Made by a program: the position numbers and the translations under genes
Origin: Nymphaea colorata
Lineage: Eukaryota > Streptophyta > Magnoliopsida > Nymphaeales > Nymphaeaceae
NCBI RefSeq assembly: GCF_008831285.2
Contig: NW_022205146.1
Span: 1-48,708 of the forward strand
DNA length: 48,708 bases
Reading direction: 5' to 3'
The notes under the pieces: model-generated
Databases searched by the model: none
What the model was told of the DNA's origin: nothing
Seen by the model: the letters and a program-made list of their open reading frames with translations, nothing else
In this document: piece after piece, positions 11,828 to 23,955 of the stretch
How positions within the stretch are numbered: the first letter of the stretch is position 1
Layout of the letters: the number at the start of each line of letters is the position of its first letter

Positions 11828-12376
11828 CTGATTGGAAGCATAAAAAGAACTCCTGCCACAAACAGTATTTTGGTAAGCAAAGGAAGACTAGGCACTAAAA
11901 TGCAGAAAAGAAGGTTGGTCATGCAATGAAACATGAATTTAAATGTGAAGACTGAGTAGTGAGCACTTACTCTTTGGTTGGCACATGAAGATACTTCATG
12001 AAAGCTTCAGGAAACTGCTCAAAAAGCTCATGAACAGCATCAACAGAATGAATCTGAAACCAGAAAGTGAAAATGTTGAAGGAACAACAGATTATCAATC
12101 TGGAAGGAAAATTAATAAAGCAAGCACACCATACTAAAATTTATAAATTAATTATTTCAGACACATAAAATAACTTGGTGTAAAAATATCAACTTAGAGC
12201 AACAATATCTCAAAAAACCAAGCAAAACTCATGACTTCCAAGCAAAAAGCTAAACACTACCACACTAAGATAAATAGATGAACAGCATACCTCGCTAGAC
12301 CATCACTTGCCCCAAGCAAGAAGCCAACAATTGCAGAAAAGAGTGCATAGAAAATCTGAAAATTGAGAAGATAAAT
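11828..12376 (-). pseudogene. Callose synthase exon remnants (minus strand)
   Basis: Three exon-like blocks with AG/GT borders lie on the minus strand. 12376-12291 encodes IYLLNFQIFYALFSAIVGFL and LGASDGL, matching the callose synthase IYLLDIHIFYTIFSA region. 12053-11971 encodes HSVDAVHELFEQFPEAFM and KYLHVPTKE, matching the following VHKLFEEFPAAFM region. 11852-11828 (25 nt) may be the next small exon. The first block needs a one-base frameshift near its 3' end to join the second in frame. The family makes beta-1,3-glucan at the plasma membrane and cell plate. Only a short internal piece remains, in opposite orientation to the copies at 25 and 32 kb. Confidence 0.75.
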
Positions 12377-15123
12377 CTGCAAATAATAGCATATCAGTAC
12401 GAGACAGCAGGAAAAAGAACTATTCAAAATCAAAGACAATGAGCCACTGCAGGACATTTTCATGAATTGTCAACGAAAACAAGGAAAAATGGTTCTACAA
12501 CCAACAATATGGAAAAACTTAACCACCTGAAACAAACTTTTTAGCTGACACACAATCATAAGAACCCAAACTAGTAAGTTAAGCTTATGAATTTGACGGT
12601 ATGCAAGAACCAGAAACACCCTATTCTCCTAAATCACAATTCACCTATAGAAGTTTTGACTTTGCACACCTTGACTAACCACATAACATTAATCAATAAA
12701 ATCTAAAAAATGCATAGATACAAAAGAATCATCAATAAAGGAAATTAACAAATTTCTAGCAAAAACTGAGCTTTATGAAACATATTGAGGTATATACAGC
12801 ACTATATGTAAAGAACTATCTAAAGAGGAAGGGAGGTTGTAGCTCATATGAACATGTCGACAACATTAGGTCTGCCAAGCACTGCTACTGTCATGGGAAA
12901 CTTTAGGTTATTTATAAGCATCCTCGTAGTCTAAGGCTCTCCAGAACCTAACGAGCTTAGCAGCTGATGTTCCCTTCAAAGCCAAAAAAGGTTTCAAGTA
13001 CACAGCCAACAAAATTTCAGTGAACTTAAGGCACAACCCCATCTCCACACTTAGGCAACCCAAGCTAGGGCTTTGAAAAATCAGTAATAGAAATATAAAT
13101 AACATAATACATGTATACACACTCCAAATTCTGCCACATAAGTGTCCATGTCGACCATAAATAGGACCTAGGCAGTCATAAAGTAGTTACATAGTGTATG
13201 TGGCACCTCCTCTAGCTGCAACTTCATTCAGCCGTTGGTGCCACAAGCAAATGTCCGGAACCTTGTTCCTCTTTGTTTGATATAGCTAATTGCCATTTTG
13301 TGCTGCTCAACTACCAGCCAACACGTACCCTTCAGTCCATCTCTTTAGAAGCCGAGTGCTAAGCATTGGCTGAGTTGTCTCTACCATAGTCACAAATAAC
13401 GTCTCGGAGTTTTAAACGGTGAGGTTTTTCTCGGGTATAATACGGAGAGCTTGAAAACAATGAGAAAAAAAGGAAAAAATATGGTAAATTTTTAAAAATT
13501 TTAAAATACTAAAAATGGTGGAAAAAAATAAGTGAGAAACTAGTAACACAAACATCACAAGATAAGTAGATTTGCAACAAATAAAAACTAGAAAATGAAA
13601 AAAAACTGTTTGGCATTAAAAAAAGTAAAAAACACGAAAAAACATGTTAAAAATGTGTTTTTTTCGTTTTTAACGTTTTTTTCAAAAAAACATGTTTTTT
13701 CTAAGTTTTAAGTGGCCATTTAATTTTTCGCGCTTTTTCTTTTTGGAAAAAACGTGTTTTCTGTGACTATGGCCTCTACTCATCATTGGCCTTCAATTGC
13801 CAACAAGTTTGTGCATATGCGCAGTTTTCATATTCCCACTTGGTCACCCATCTTCAGTCCCCACAAGCCAAGTTATGAGTTTCATCTCCTACACCACATG
13901 CTATCATGAATCATACCTCAATGTAGCATGGCCAAGCCCTTAGCACCAGGCCATGCCAACCTGCTAAGTCACTAACTTGCTATCAAATGGCCATTCCATC
14001 ATTGGCCCAATTCAACATCTAATGTCCACCCCATTATTCCAAGTCTTTGCCAACTGCCTTCATGCTTGGCCTTCTCATAGGTGTTGCGGGTGCTACATTC
14101 TCAAGTGCCTCAATGTATGTCACTAGAGAACTAGATGGCGCCGAGGCAATGAGTAGACCCTAGAGCTTAGGCATGCCTAGGCTGGACTAAGCGCTCTAAA
14201 TGAAAAAAGATAAAAAATAAAAACGTAAAAGCTAATAAAATGCAACCAAAATATTATTATATACAGTCACATATATAAACATATACATGATTATATACAG
14301 TCACAGAAAGACTGACAAAATAATACAAAACTAAAGACTGTTAAATAATACAAAATTTATTCATATAAATACGCGTACAATAACATCAGGTCTCTCTCTC
14401 TCTCTGGTTGGTCCACCAAAGCTATTGTGATAGACACCAAAGCTGCTTGCTTGTAATTGTGTCTCACTGAAGGATCAATAACTTAGTGGAAGGGTTGAAA
14501 GGGGAGAGGAAACTGACATTGGCCACCGACAACTTCTTGTTAAGATAAAGGTAAGTCGTTTTGGATTGGGTCTAACCTAAACCCAATCCAAAATGTACCA
14601 TCATGTGTCTGCGTTGTGGTTTTGGTGCATCAATGCAGGTACTAGAGCCTTATCAGTTATCTCATACCCATGTTACATGGACAAGACTTAGTTTGTCAAC
14701 TGAAATGCATAGGCTACTAAGCATCTAGGCATCTTAGGCAGCATTCTACGCACTTTCAAATGGTAAGTCACCTGCAACTGGCTAGCTTAGTTGATCAGTT
14801 AGGTTTACCATAAGCTTTTTTAAGCTTTACAATTATCCATGTATACTACTGATGCACAATAACAATAATATAATCAACTGCAAGAAAAATAGTCTAAGAT
14901 CTGACATCCCCCATCCAATACATAACTTTGAGAGCCGAAATCTTACTTGTGCATGACTTTATCACAAATTTACAAGTTAACGAGGAGCCTAGTGATGTGA
15001 ACCTACTCAAGGCTCTATCAGCTGCCTCGGTCAGCAAAGGGCATACGACCCAGGGATGACGCACCAACTCACCTCATAGAGGCTATAGATAGTAGCTGCA
15101 ACCCATCAGTTGGCCGACCAGAA
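12377..15123. other. Unassigned spacer
   Basis: No recognisable gene. It contains a possible foldback element at 13384-13773, a CT microsatellite near 14391-14405 and degenerate GCCTAGGC-type motifs around 14140-14200 and 14705-14745. A minus-strand open stretch at 12908-13120 has no motif I recognise. Confidence 0.4.
13384..13773. mobile_element. Possible foldback or MITE-like element
   Basis: CCATAGTCACA at 13384-13394 is exactly inverted as TGTGACTATGG at 13763-13773. The interior is AT-rich and contains further inverted A/T runs with ACATGTT. The flanks read TCTCTA and CCTCTA, only a weak candidate duplication, so the boundaries are uncertain. Confidence 0.45.
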
Positions 15124-16089
15124 TGTCACGACCAAGAGATATATTGAGGACCTAGACCCTAGAGCTGGTGGAACCGCTGCCCTAAGCCGAATCATCTACC
15201 CAAGATCACTCAGGGTAGCCTACAGACCGAATCCTAAGACTCAAGACACTAAAAACAACAACAAAGTAAATAATCCGCCGGACAAAAACCCCAGCTTGAC
15301 TCTACCCTGGGACGAGGATATAGGTATGGTTAACCCAATCCCGGTTTTAGACCTACTACAAGCACTAGGAGGGAAGGCTGACACGACTACGAGGGATATG
15401 GGATCCAATCACGACTCACAAGACTTGACCCAAACAAACTTACAGAATCATAGACTACAGGATGAGGAGGGTAGTCTACCACGGTGAAGGGTGACGGGGG
15501 TGGAAGCTGCTGGGGATGGAGCTCGGCCCGCCTGGCCGAGGGTAGCACTGACGCCGCTATGGCTCAACCTACCTGGCCGAGGACAATGCTACTGCTGCGA
15601 AGGCTCGGCCCGCCTGGCCGAGGATGCACCGAAGGGGTGAGGACGTTGTGCCTAGGGTGGCCGCTACCGCTATGGGCCACAATTGGCCTTGGGGCAGTGT
15701 TGACGACGGGGGCGTGGTGGCGACGGAGTCGGCCCGCCTGGCCAAGGTCGCCGAGATGTCTGCGACGAAGGTTCGGCAACGGGTGCGGAGAGGCCGCGAG
15801 GGAGAGTTGCCAACAGTGGCGAGGGCACCTACGGTTTTCGGCCCGCATGGGGAAGATGATGGAGTTTGGTGTCGGCCCGCCTGGCTGATGTTGGTGGTGT
15901 AGGAAGGTTGGCTGGGACAATGGCCGCGGGTTATATGCAGCCGACACTTACTAGACTTGGAGGGAACCTAGCTACAAGACTCCAAGGCGAGGGGCTAATC
16001 TAGGAGTTAATACTCTGGCTCGGATGAGGGGGAAGGGATTAATGGCTAAGAGAGGGGATTACAAAGAAGAAGGGAGAGACATTGTCACA
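15124..16089 (+). repeat. Possible degenerate solo LTR
   Basis: Starts TGTCACGACC, a common beginning of plant Ty3/gypsy LTRs, and could end at ...CATTGTCACA. It has a long GC-rich interior without a domain I recognise. There is no convincing 5-bp target duplication, so the right boundary is tentative. Open stretches at 15110-15487 and 15484-15888 show no known domain and are probably not genes. Confidence 0.3.
15521..15895. repeat. Dispersed GC-rich hairpin motif repeats
   Basis: A motif of the form CTCGGCC-CGCCT-GGCCGAG occurs intact near 15522 and 15604, with variants near 15569, 15728, 15839 and 15873. Its 7-bp arms are inverted repeats around a 5-nt loop, and the spacing is irregular at about 35-125 bp. 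It contrasts sharply with the AT-rich surroundings. Confidence 0.75.
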
Positions 16090-16272
16090 TAAAACAAGTA
16101 TTATTTGAAAAAAACACGTATCATATTTGAGAAATAAGTCAGTCGTATAAAACGGCAATTAGACGCATCTTTTTTAAAAAAACGTCAGAAAATAAAAAAC
16201 TTGAAAAAACGCATATTATACGCATTTTTTTCATCTTTTTTAATATTTTTTATTTTTTATCATTTTTAGGAT

Positions 16273-16358
16273 TTATTAAATGCTTTTAAGTTTTTTTGAA
16301 AGTTTGCAGAGATTTTTATTAAATGCTTTTAAGTTTTTTTAAAAGTTTGCAGAGATTT
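16273..16358 (+). repeat. Tandem duplication, 43-bp unit
   Basis: The unit beginning TTATTAAATGCTTTTAAGTT occurs at 16273 and again at 16316. The copies are nearly identical, with one G/A difference in the T run. It abuts the truncated 3' end of Copia-2. Confidence 0.85.
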
Positions 16359-18477
16359 TCCTAAGATATACAACTTTGCCATATAATACCCATACATGAT
16401 ATATGTGACAATAGTTCAAAGGGAGAGTGAATGGCACTAATTCTAGCTCTATATGTTGGAAAAAGTATCTCATATGACACAATCCTATTGGTTGCCTTAT
16501 ATTTCTAGTGGATCTTCTAAGGTTGTCTTCATTTGAAGTAGATTTTTGTGGAAATTGAAGTTCAAGAGTTTCATTGGTGTTTTTCTTCACCAATGTTTTG
16601 TTTTCGGTTTCTTCTATGATATGTAATTATGTCTTTGGATACCCCACCATCATTTATATCATTAATATTACTATCATCATACATTTCATCATCAAGTTGG
16701 GAGAGATACTTGATTAAAAAAGAATAATACTTGTTGTTTTGTGGTTCTTTACATTTTTCAAATCTATTTTCTTCTTCATTAAATTTTACGTTTATTAAAG
16801 CTATGAGTTTGTCTTTGATTGGATCATAGCATTTCTAGTCTTTTTTTTGTCTCAGAATAACCAATAAAGGCACATGCATTAACCTTTGAACTCAGTTTGT
16901 TGGTCTTGTCATTTAAGACAAAACATTTGCATCTAAAAATTCGAAGTCTATTGAAATCGAGTTCATATTTAAATAATTTTTCAAAAGGAGTTGTATTCTT
17001 TAAAACTTTTAAAGATATCTTATTTATGAGATAACAGAAGCAAGGGCTGCTTCAGCCCAAAAGTTTTTAGGTATATTTTTTGCAATAAGTAAGGTTCTTA
17101 TTGTTTCCACTATGTGTCTATGTTTTCTTGTAGAAAGTCTATTTTGTGGAGGTGTTCTTATACACAATTTTTGATGAACTATTCTATAGTTTTCCAAATA
17201 TGTTTTAAATTTATTTGAAATATATTGACCTCCAGAATCGGTTATTGGGACTTTTAATTTAGCGTCAAATTCCGTTTTTGCCAAGTTCTAAAAGTTTTTG
17301 AACACGTCAAATACTTCAGATTTGAATCTTAGGAAATATCTCCAACAATATCTAATGAAATCATCAACAAAGATCACATAATAAGATAACTCTCCTTTTG
17401 ACATAATAGGAGAAGACTCCCATACATCAGAATGAACAAGCTCAAAGGGCATAGAAGAAAAGAAACTTCTTTGTCCAAAAGATAAGGATTTCGTTTTCCC
17501 ATGTATGCAATCATTACATTTAACATTCTCAATACAAAAATCCTTGAAAGGGTGTCATTATAAATAATTTTCTGATATTTAAATGACATAATCTTTGATG
17601 TCAAACATTGATGTTAACATTTTTGATGTGGTCCCAAAAGTTTTCTTTGGTAACACATAGATTGTTTGTATAGTAAATATCTCCCTTTTTAAAACTTTCC
17701 CCAATCAATCTCTCGGTTTATTGATCATATACCAAACATTTACTTGATGAGAAAACCATACCAGAACCAAAATCTAAAATTTGAGAGACAGAAAGTAAGT
17801 TAAGATTAAGTTTATGAACATAACTAACTTTTGATATAAAGAATTTTTTCATTTCTTCAAATTCTTTTTCAAAATTTCCAACTTTTTTAACATTCAAAGA
17901 TGTTCTATCGGCGGTAAATACATTTGATTCTTTTTTTGCTTGTTCAAACTTGGTCAAAGAGGATATATTAGGTGTCATATGAATGAAGCACTGGAATCTA
18001 AAAGCCAATGGACCATACGAGGAGTGTTGGAGGTGGATGTCGTTGTTGCTGGAGCTCCGGAATTTGACTCCTTTAACATATGTTGAAGAGTCATCATAAT
18101 TTGGTTTAATGTTAAGGAGATTGACGCAAGATCACATCCTTCATCTTGAACATTTACAATCTCCTTGAGAGCTTGATCAAATTGTTTAATACTGTGTTGC
18201 CCACCTTGAGAATACGAGTCTCCTCCTTTATGAAAATTCCCTCCATAATTTTGTGATTGTCCTTCAGGGCCCGTTTGATGGGCTGGAAATGTACTGTAGC
18301 AGAGGAGAAAAAAATTCAAACTTTCAAAATATTTCTCATTCCATCAAACATGGCATAATTTTTTTGACCGTTGGAGGTGATTCCGGAAATATATTTTTGG
18401 AAAAATTTTTCCAGCTAGAGGGGTGGAAAAATTTTTCCAGAATTTTTTTTTTGACCGTTGGAGGAAGGAGGAATAAT

Positions 18478-18990
18478 GGATGGGGAGGAAGAAGAAGGGA
18501 ATGAGGGAGGAAGAAAAAGGGAAGAAGGGAAGGAGAAGAAGGGAGGAAGGGAAGGAGGGAGGAGGAAGAAGGGAAGGAAGGAGGAGGAGGGAGGAAAGAA
18601 GAAGGGAAGGAGGGAGGAGGAAGAAGAAAGGAAGAAGGGAGGAAGAAGAAGGGAAGAAGGAAGCGAGGGAGGAAGAAGAAGGGAAAAAGGGAAGAAGGGA
18701 GGGAGAAGAAGGCAAGAAAGGAGGAGGAAGAAGGGAGCGAGGAGGGAAGGAGGGAGGAAGAAGAAGGGAAAAAGGGAAGGAGAAGAAGCGAAGAAGGGAA
18801 GGGAAGGAGAAGAAGGGAAGAAGGGAAGGAGGGAAGAAGGGAAGGAGGGAGGAAGAAGAAGAGAAGAAGGGAAGGGAAGGAGAAGAAGTGAAGAAGAGAA
18901 GAAGGGAAGAAGGGAAGGATTTCAGCAGAGGGTTTCACACGAAGGGGAAAGAGGAAGAAGAAGGGAAGGAAGGAGGGAGGAGGACGATGC
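18478..18990 (+). repeat. Polypurine tract (GGAAGAAGAAGGG-like)
   Basis: About 510 bp of almost pure G/A on the plus strand, made of GGAGGAAGAAGGGAAGG-type units with irregular phase. The open frames that cross it (for example 18458-19027 plus, 18995-18336 minus) are composition artefacts. Its complementary composition reappears at 19476-19706, so the NF-YB piece lies between arms of opposite strand bias. Confidence 0.9.
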
Positions 18991-19150
18991 TGCAAAAGGA
19001 AGAAGGGGTTTGGTTTCCCCTCCGTAATTAACCTCTGGACCTGGTCTGTTGCTCGGCCGGCGCTCCTCCAACCAAGGACCCACCTTTTCTGGCCACCGGA
19101 ATCTGATAGCTCCCTACCATCCTTCCCGTCTGCTCGTACATAACCCCTCC

Positions 19151-19387
19151 CTATTTCTGGCCCACCATCATCATCGGCATGCCCCCATAAACCCCACCAC
19201 CCCCGAACCCATTCTGCACCGTCTCCTTCGCGTCCTTGGAGATCTTGGCGTTCGCCGACAACGCCTTCTTCATGATCTTACTCACGTTTGTGATGGGTAG
19301 GAACCTGTCCTGTTCCCTCGGTGACAGCTCACTGCTCCCTCCCCCGCCTCCCTGGCCTCCTCCGGACTCATTGCCTGAATCCGCCAT
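19151..19387 (-). pseudogene. Captured NF-YB transcription factor fragment
   Basis: A 78-codon minus-strand ORF starts [11 protein letters not shown] and then [20 protein letters not shown] and [15 protein letters not shown], the N-terminus and first part of the histone-fold domain of NF-YB (HAP3) proteins of the NF-YB3 type. NF-YB binds CCAAT promoters with NF-YA and NF-YC. Directly after ETVQ, where the family continues ECVSEF, it jumps to [20 protein letters not shown], a glycine/methionine-rich tail typical of NF-YB C-termini. The rest of the histone fold (roughly 60 residues) is therefore deleted internally and it cannot form the normal dimer. It lies inside a TIR element, consistent with gene capture. 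Confidence 0.8.
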
Positions 19388-19475
19388 CGCCGCCGCTTCC
19401 CGACCGATTGACCACTCCCGTCAATCGTTCCACCACCAAAATTATAGCAAATAAAAGGATATTTCCTCTTCCCTC

Positions 19476-19706
19476 CCAAACCCCTTCCTTCCTCCTCCTC
19501 CTTCTTCCTCTTCCTCCCTTCTCTTCCATTCTTCCTCCTTCCTCCTCCTCCTTCTTCCTCTTCCTCCCTTCTCTTCCATTCTTCCTCCTTCCTCCCTCCT
19601 CCTCCTTCTTCCTCTTCCTCCCTTCTCTTCCATTCTTCCTCCTTCTTCCCTCCTCCCTCACTCCTTTCTTCCTCCTCCCTCCTTCCCTCCTTCCTCCTTC
19701 TTCCTC
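19476..19706 (+). repeat. Polypyrimidine minisatellite
   Basis: A C/T-only tract containing about three copies of a 50-54-bp unit, recognisable by TTCTCTTCCATTCTTCC landmarks near 19526, 19576 and 19630. It is upstream of the NF-YB start on the minus strand, so it would be a purine-rich leader there. Confidence 0.85.
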
Positions 19707-20829
19707 ACCATTTCCACCAAACAAAGAAATATTTTTCTAGAAAAATAACTGCTCCGTAACAAACAAGAGTTGTTTTTGGAAAAACGGAAAAATATTTCCG
19801 TTTCATCAATTCCAGAAATTTATTTCAGGAAATTTTTTTCCAGAAATAAATTTCCATCCATCAAATGGCCCCTCATTGTTTTTTCCCTTCAATTTTGGGA
19901 AATTAGGTTTTATGTGATCCGGTTCATGACAAAAATGACAAACAACCTTATATTCTCCTTTATTTTTTTTTTTAAAACGAGGGGTTTTATAAGATCTAAT
20001 GTTGTTTCTGGGTCTAGAACTAGAAGCGGCTAGAACTTTGTCTTCTTCTTATTTGGAAATCAATTTTGTTGGATGAATTCATTCTAGTCTCTTCTCTACT
20101 TAATTTGGTAAAAAGTTCATGAATAAGGGAGGAGAAGCTAAGGATAATAGGGCTGATCATATTTGCTCAAATTTGGGTATTAGCCTTTGAAGAAATTGAA
20201 AAAAATCTAAATTCATCAACTTCATCTTTTCTAATCTCACGACATTTACAATCCATTCCTAGTTTAGGACTAAGTTGATCTAACTCATTCCAAACACTAG
20301 AGATTTCTATAAAATAATCTCTTGCATTTTTCTCCCCTTGTTTGATATTTTGAACTTTTTGAATCAATAGATACTTCCGGGCCATGTCTTTTTGAGTAAA
20401 CATTCATTTGAGGTATTCCCATACCTCACTTGCCCTTTTATAGTACATGAGATTTTGGGTAATTTTAAGTTTGATGCTTTCATAAATCCATTCTTTAATC
20501 CTTGAGTTCTTAGCTTCCCAATCATCTAGCTTCTTATATCATTCATTCATAGTATTTTGTCTTTTTACTTCATCTAATTCTTTCTAAATCCCATTTTCTA
20601 CTTTAGTTAACTTGAGAGGAGGAGAAATAGACGTACCTCTTATGAAGACCCACAAGTATTTTCCTTTGATGTGTGTCTCGTAACATTTAGCTTTTAACGT
20701 ATAATTAGTTTCATCGTGCTTGTATGGAGCATGATAGTTCCCTCCCTCGATCAAAATTTTGGAATCCTCCATGGAAACTGCTATAGAGGACTAAGTAATA
20801 CTGTGGACGTTTCTCGAACAGTTGGTGGA

Positions 20830-22452
20830 TCATGATCAACTGATTTCTTCAGATTTAGAGAAATCAGTTTCAACAACTGAGGCTAGACGGGGACGGGTAT
20901 TATATCCACATGCCTCTTTTGCTTTGTCCATAGCCTCATATAAGTACCCTATGGAAGGTCTGTCCTCGCTGTCAACCAACCTGAGAACCTTAACTAATGG
21001 AACACAAACCTTCAATAGCTTCACACATGATTCTCAAAATACGTTATTGAATATAATTTCCACAACTAAAGAAGCATTTCTTTTATGAGCATGTGGATAT
21101 GCAGTCTATTCTTCACTAGCAAACATCTGTCTCAAAGGAGTTCTTTGTTTCACCACACTCTGCACAGTCAATACATTTGTGGCAAATCTAGTTTGTGTAG
21201 GTCGTATTAATTCAACTCCTTTTGTAAATTTTCTCATCAAACTCAATACATATGCATGATTATAGATAAATTTTGTTACCTCTTGACATTGGTCAATGGC
21301 TGATTTCATATCATGCATCTCATTAAGATCTTGAAGCATTAGATTAACACAATGAGTGGCACATGGACTCCAATAAAATGTTTTATACTTTTGAAATAAC
21401 AAATCTCCTGTAGCTCTATAATTTGCAGCATTATCTGTAATAAACTGTACAATGTTTGCAGGTCCAACTTCTTGTATGACATTATCAAAAACATTGAATA
21501 AAATCTCAACAGTCTTAGGAACATCAGACAAGTCAAGAGATTTCAAGAACATTGTACCTTTAGGGCAATAAACAAGAAAATTTACAAGTGTTCTTGACCT
21601 TATATCAGTCCAACCATCTAACATAATGGAGCAACCTGTTTCCTTCCAACATAATTTCAACTCATCGCAATGCTCAGACACTTCTTTGACTGTATCCTGA
21701 AGAATTTTGCCCCTCAACTGATGATATGATGGCATTTTGAATCCGGGGCCTATAGAAGCAATTGCATCTGCCATGGCTTGGAATTGAAAAGAATTAGCTG
21801 AATTAAATGGAATACATGCATCATAAAACCATTTCCCTACCTGCTTTTGTGCATAATATAGCATATCTTTAGATGTCATAGCAGCACGAATCTGCGGCGG
21901 ACCACCTGGGCTGGTATATGAAGGGAAAAAACTCTTAATAGAGCCAACACTAGACCTACCAGTAGGAACTCTACCACTAGGTGGTCGCATACCACGCTTG
22001 GCCCTAATATCTGTTGTGCCTCTTCTCTTCCTTCCCGTTAGGCCAGATCGACCTCCTTCATACATAATCCCTTTTCCTCTACGATCTCTACCTCTTGAGG
22101 TCTCCAAATCTGTTCTTAGACTGCTATCGTTTTCATCATCACATTCATAAGCTTCTTCCTCTTCTTCTTCATCTTCCAAATGCACATTATAGCCTACATC
22201 TGCATCTTCAATTTCTTTTTGTATTGTCTTTTGACGTAAAGCATGAAGCATATCTAAATATTGTTGACGCACAAATGGAGGCAAAGGTTTGTTTGATCCT
22301 CCAACACAAGGAGACGCATCTTTGAAGGTCCCTGCCAAATGGTGTTTCATTCTAATAATCCCTCCTAAAAATGTATTCCCACAGAAGCCACATTTGAGTT
22401 TCAAACGGTTATTCTCCTTCACCCATTCGCACCATTGCCATGTAGGATCCAT
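20830..22452 (-). pseudogene. hAT-family transposase, truncated
   Basis: The minus-strand ORF 22452-21106 (448 codons) starts MDPTWQWCEWV and has a BED-type zinc finger (CGFCGNTFLGGIIRMKHHLA), an acidic linker and a basic region. The transposase core of the DUF659/hAT type follows: CSIMLDGWTDIRSRTLVNF and IVQFITDNAANY supply two of the catalytic aspartates, then WSPCATHCVNLML. A stop ends this ORF after MFASEE. Further homology (VKVLRLVDSEDRPSIGYLYE) resumes at 21024-20836 after more breaks. The C-terminal catalytic glutamate region and hAT dimerisation domain are missing, so it is a 3'-truncated pseudogene. It abuts the 5' end of the Copia-2 gag. Confidence 0.85.
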
Positions 22453-22807
22453 ATCTTCAAAAAAAAACGAAATCCTATGGTAAACTTAATGAAAAACACT
22501 CAAAGTCTTCCAATCTACGATTATACGGTAAAAAATTAAGAATACATGGTAAGAACATGAGATTTCATACCTTACGAAGAAGAAATGTCTGAAATGAAGA
22601 AAACCCCTTTCCATCCCACGAAAATCAAGCACCCACGCACAAATCGACCACTTAATCTTCGATTTGACGATGAAAATCCTGTTTTTCATGGTGAAAATGA
22701 ATGATCGCCCTCCCTCACGGCACTATCCAAGCATTAGAAATGAAGAACGGAAGAAAATTTTCAAAAAGAAGCCGAATAAGTAGGTCTCGGGCCCCCTTTT
22801 GCGTTTT

Positions 22808-22998
22808 TAGCCCGTATCGTACGATACGGGGTGTATCGCCCCATATCATACGATACAGACCCTGTATCGTACGATACGTGCGATAGAGGGCCGATACACC
22901 CCCTTTTTACGATACGGGGGGTGTATCGTACCGTTTTTTTCAAACGAGACGATACGTATCGTATGATACGGGGTCGTATCGTACGATACGTACAACAT
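22808..22998. repeat. Cluster of palindromic GTATCGTACGATAC motifs
   Basis: The perfect 14-bp palindrome GTATCGTACGATAC occurs at 22814, 22864 and 22976, with near copies (ATATCATACGATAC, GTATCGTATGATAC) and half-sites GTATCG between them. It lies about 360 bp upstream of the hAT transposase start. Clustered subterminal motifs are typical of hAT elements and serve as transposase binding sites. That role here is inferred. Confidence 0.8.
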
Positions 22999-23609
22999 TG
23001 CCTCAACCAACAATCCAGCCAAAATTCGACGAGCATGACACTGTCGATTTTCCATAGGCTCCTTCGTCGATCTGATTTATTGAATCTGTACTTTACCCCC
23101 TTTCCAACTATAGAAATTCTTGTGTCCTTTTGAAAGTAACCATATGCCGTTTCTCTCGTATATCTGTATATCAATCATGATTTCCTTGATGCCCAAATTC
23201 TGTTCAGCAGGGCCTAATAGGGCCATAATGTTCCTAATGCCCAACCTCCTTCAACATTGGGAGTGAAAATTTTAGACCCTGAAAGGTGTTTCTTTTTTAT
23301 GATCATTGGAAGACCCTATAGGAAAGAATTAACAAGTCCTTGAAGCTCATCCCCACTTTATTCGGAGGATTGAAACTCACGTACTAATAGCATGGATATG
23401 ATCTGTCCAACACTGCTCTGTTGTCAACGACACTGATTCAATTACCAATGAATCAATACTTCACACCTTGCTGAAAAGAGAGTTACATACCGGGGAGGCG
23501 AGGATTAGAGGTTGCTGAAAAGATGCTATGTCACATGGGTGCATGGGTGCAGCAATGTTGTCTCCACATATATAATACAAAGTCACATTATATATTTCAA
23601 AATCTGTAG
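22999..23609. other. Unassigned
   Basis: No gene seen. It contains GCTATGTCACATGGGTGC near 23528, resembling the end of the MITE at 5143, but no partner end was found. Confidence 0.4.
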
Positions 23610-23611
23610 TA

Positions 23612-23845
23612 CCCTCTTTCTTCCATACTCTGGAGTCTGATTATAAGATTTTACTTGTATAACATAAGTAGGCATAAACAAGTAGCTGTCATATATATAT
23701 AGTATTATAAATTTGTAACCGTATAAATATGCAACATATATTACACTTTATATATGACAGCGACTTGTTTATGCCTACTTAGGTTATAAATGTAAAATCT
23801 TATAATCAGACTCCAGAGTATCTATATTACACGGAAGAAAGAGAG
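23612..23845. mobile_element. Stowaway-like MITE
   Basis: A 234-bp inverted-repeat element. The ends CCCTCTTTCTTCC and GGAAGAAAGAGAG are flanked by TA at 23610-23611 and 23846-23847. Long arms beginning ATACTCTGGAGTCTGATTAT pair across almost the whole element and enclose an AT-rich loop. TA duplications and CTCCCTC-like ends match the Stowaway (Tc1/mariner) class of plant MITEs. It is non-coding. Confidence 0.85.
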
Positions 23846-23891
23846 TACAACAGAACATATATAAACGAAACTGGTAATACATATATGGAAG

Positions 23892-23951
<60 letters not shown>
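23892..23951. repeat. (TA)n microsatellite
   Basis: About 60 bp of uninterrupted TA repeats just downstream of the Stowaway-like MITE. Confidence 0.95.

Positions 23952-23955
<4 letters not shown>

Larger units (their letters stand above)
18267..19872. mobile_element. PIF/Harbinger-like TIR element carrying an NF-YB fragment
   Basis: The ends GGGCCCGTTTGATGG and CCATCAAATGGCCCC are inverted repeats matching at 13 of 15 positions. They are flanked by TCA at 18264-18266 and 19873-19875. Removing the 1606-bp insert and one TCA restores an uninterrupted Copia-2 gag frame (KGKNNEGQSQNYGGN on the minus strand), which fixes the boundaries. A 3-bp duplication and GGGCC-GTTTG ends resemble Tourist/PIF-Harbinger elements, although their TSD is normally TTA or TAA. 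No transposase is present. The interior holds a purine-rich tract, an NF-YB gene piece and a pyrimidine-rich minisatellite. Confidence 0.75.
16385..20772 (-). mobile_element. Copia-2: truncated Ty1/copia, interrupted by a TIR element
   Basis: The minus strand reads from a gag N-terminus (MEDSKILIEGGNY) at 20772, through gag KVQNIKQGEKNARDYF at 20403-20167 and a zinc knuckle CHFCHEPDHIKPNF near 19900-19942, to the protease-like WLLDSSASF (near 17980-18010, Gly of DSG replaced by Ser). Integrase pieces lie at 17604-17374 and 17284-17024, and the RT-proximal linker RRSTRNIRQPIG near 16520. RT, RNase H and both LTRs are missing. Many frames are broken. The zinc knuckle and the following gag tail are separated by the insert at 18267-19872. 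Confidence 0.8.
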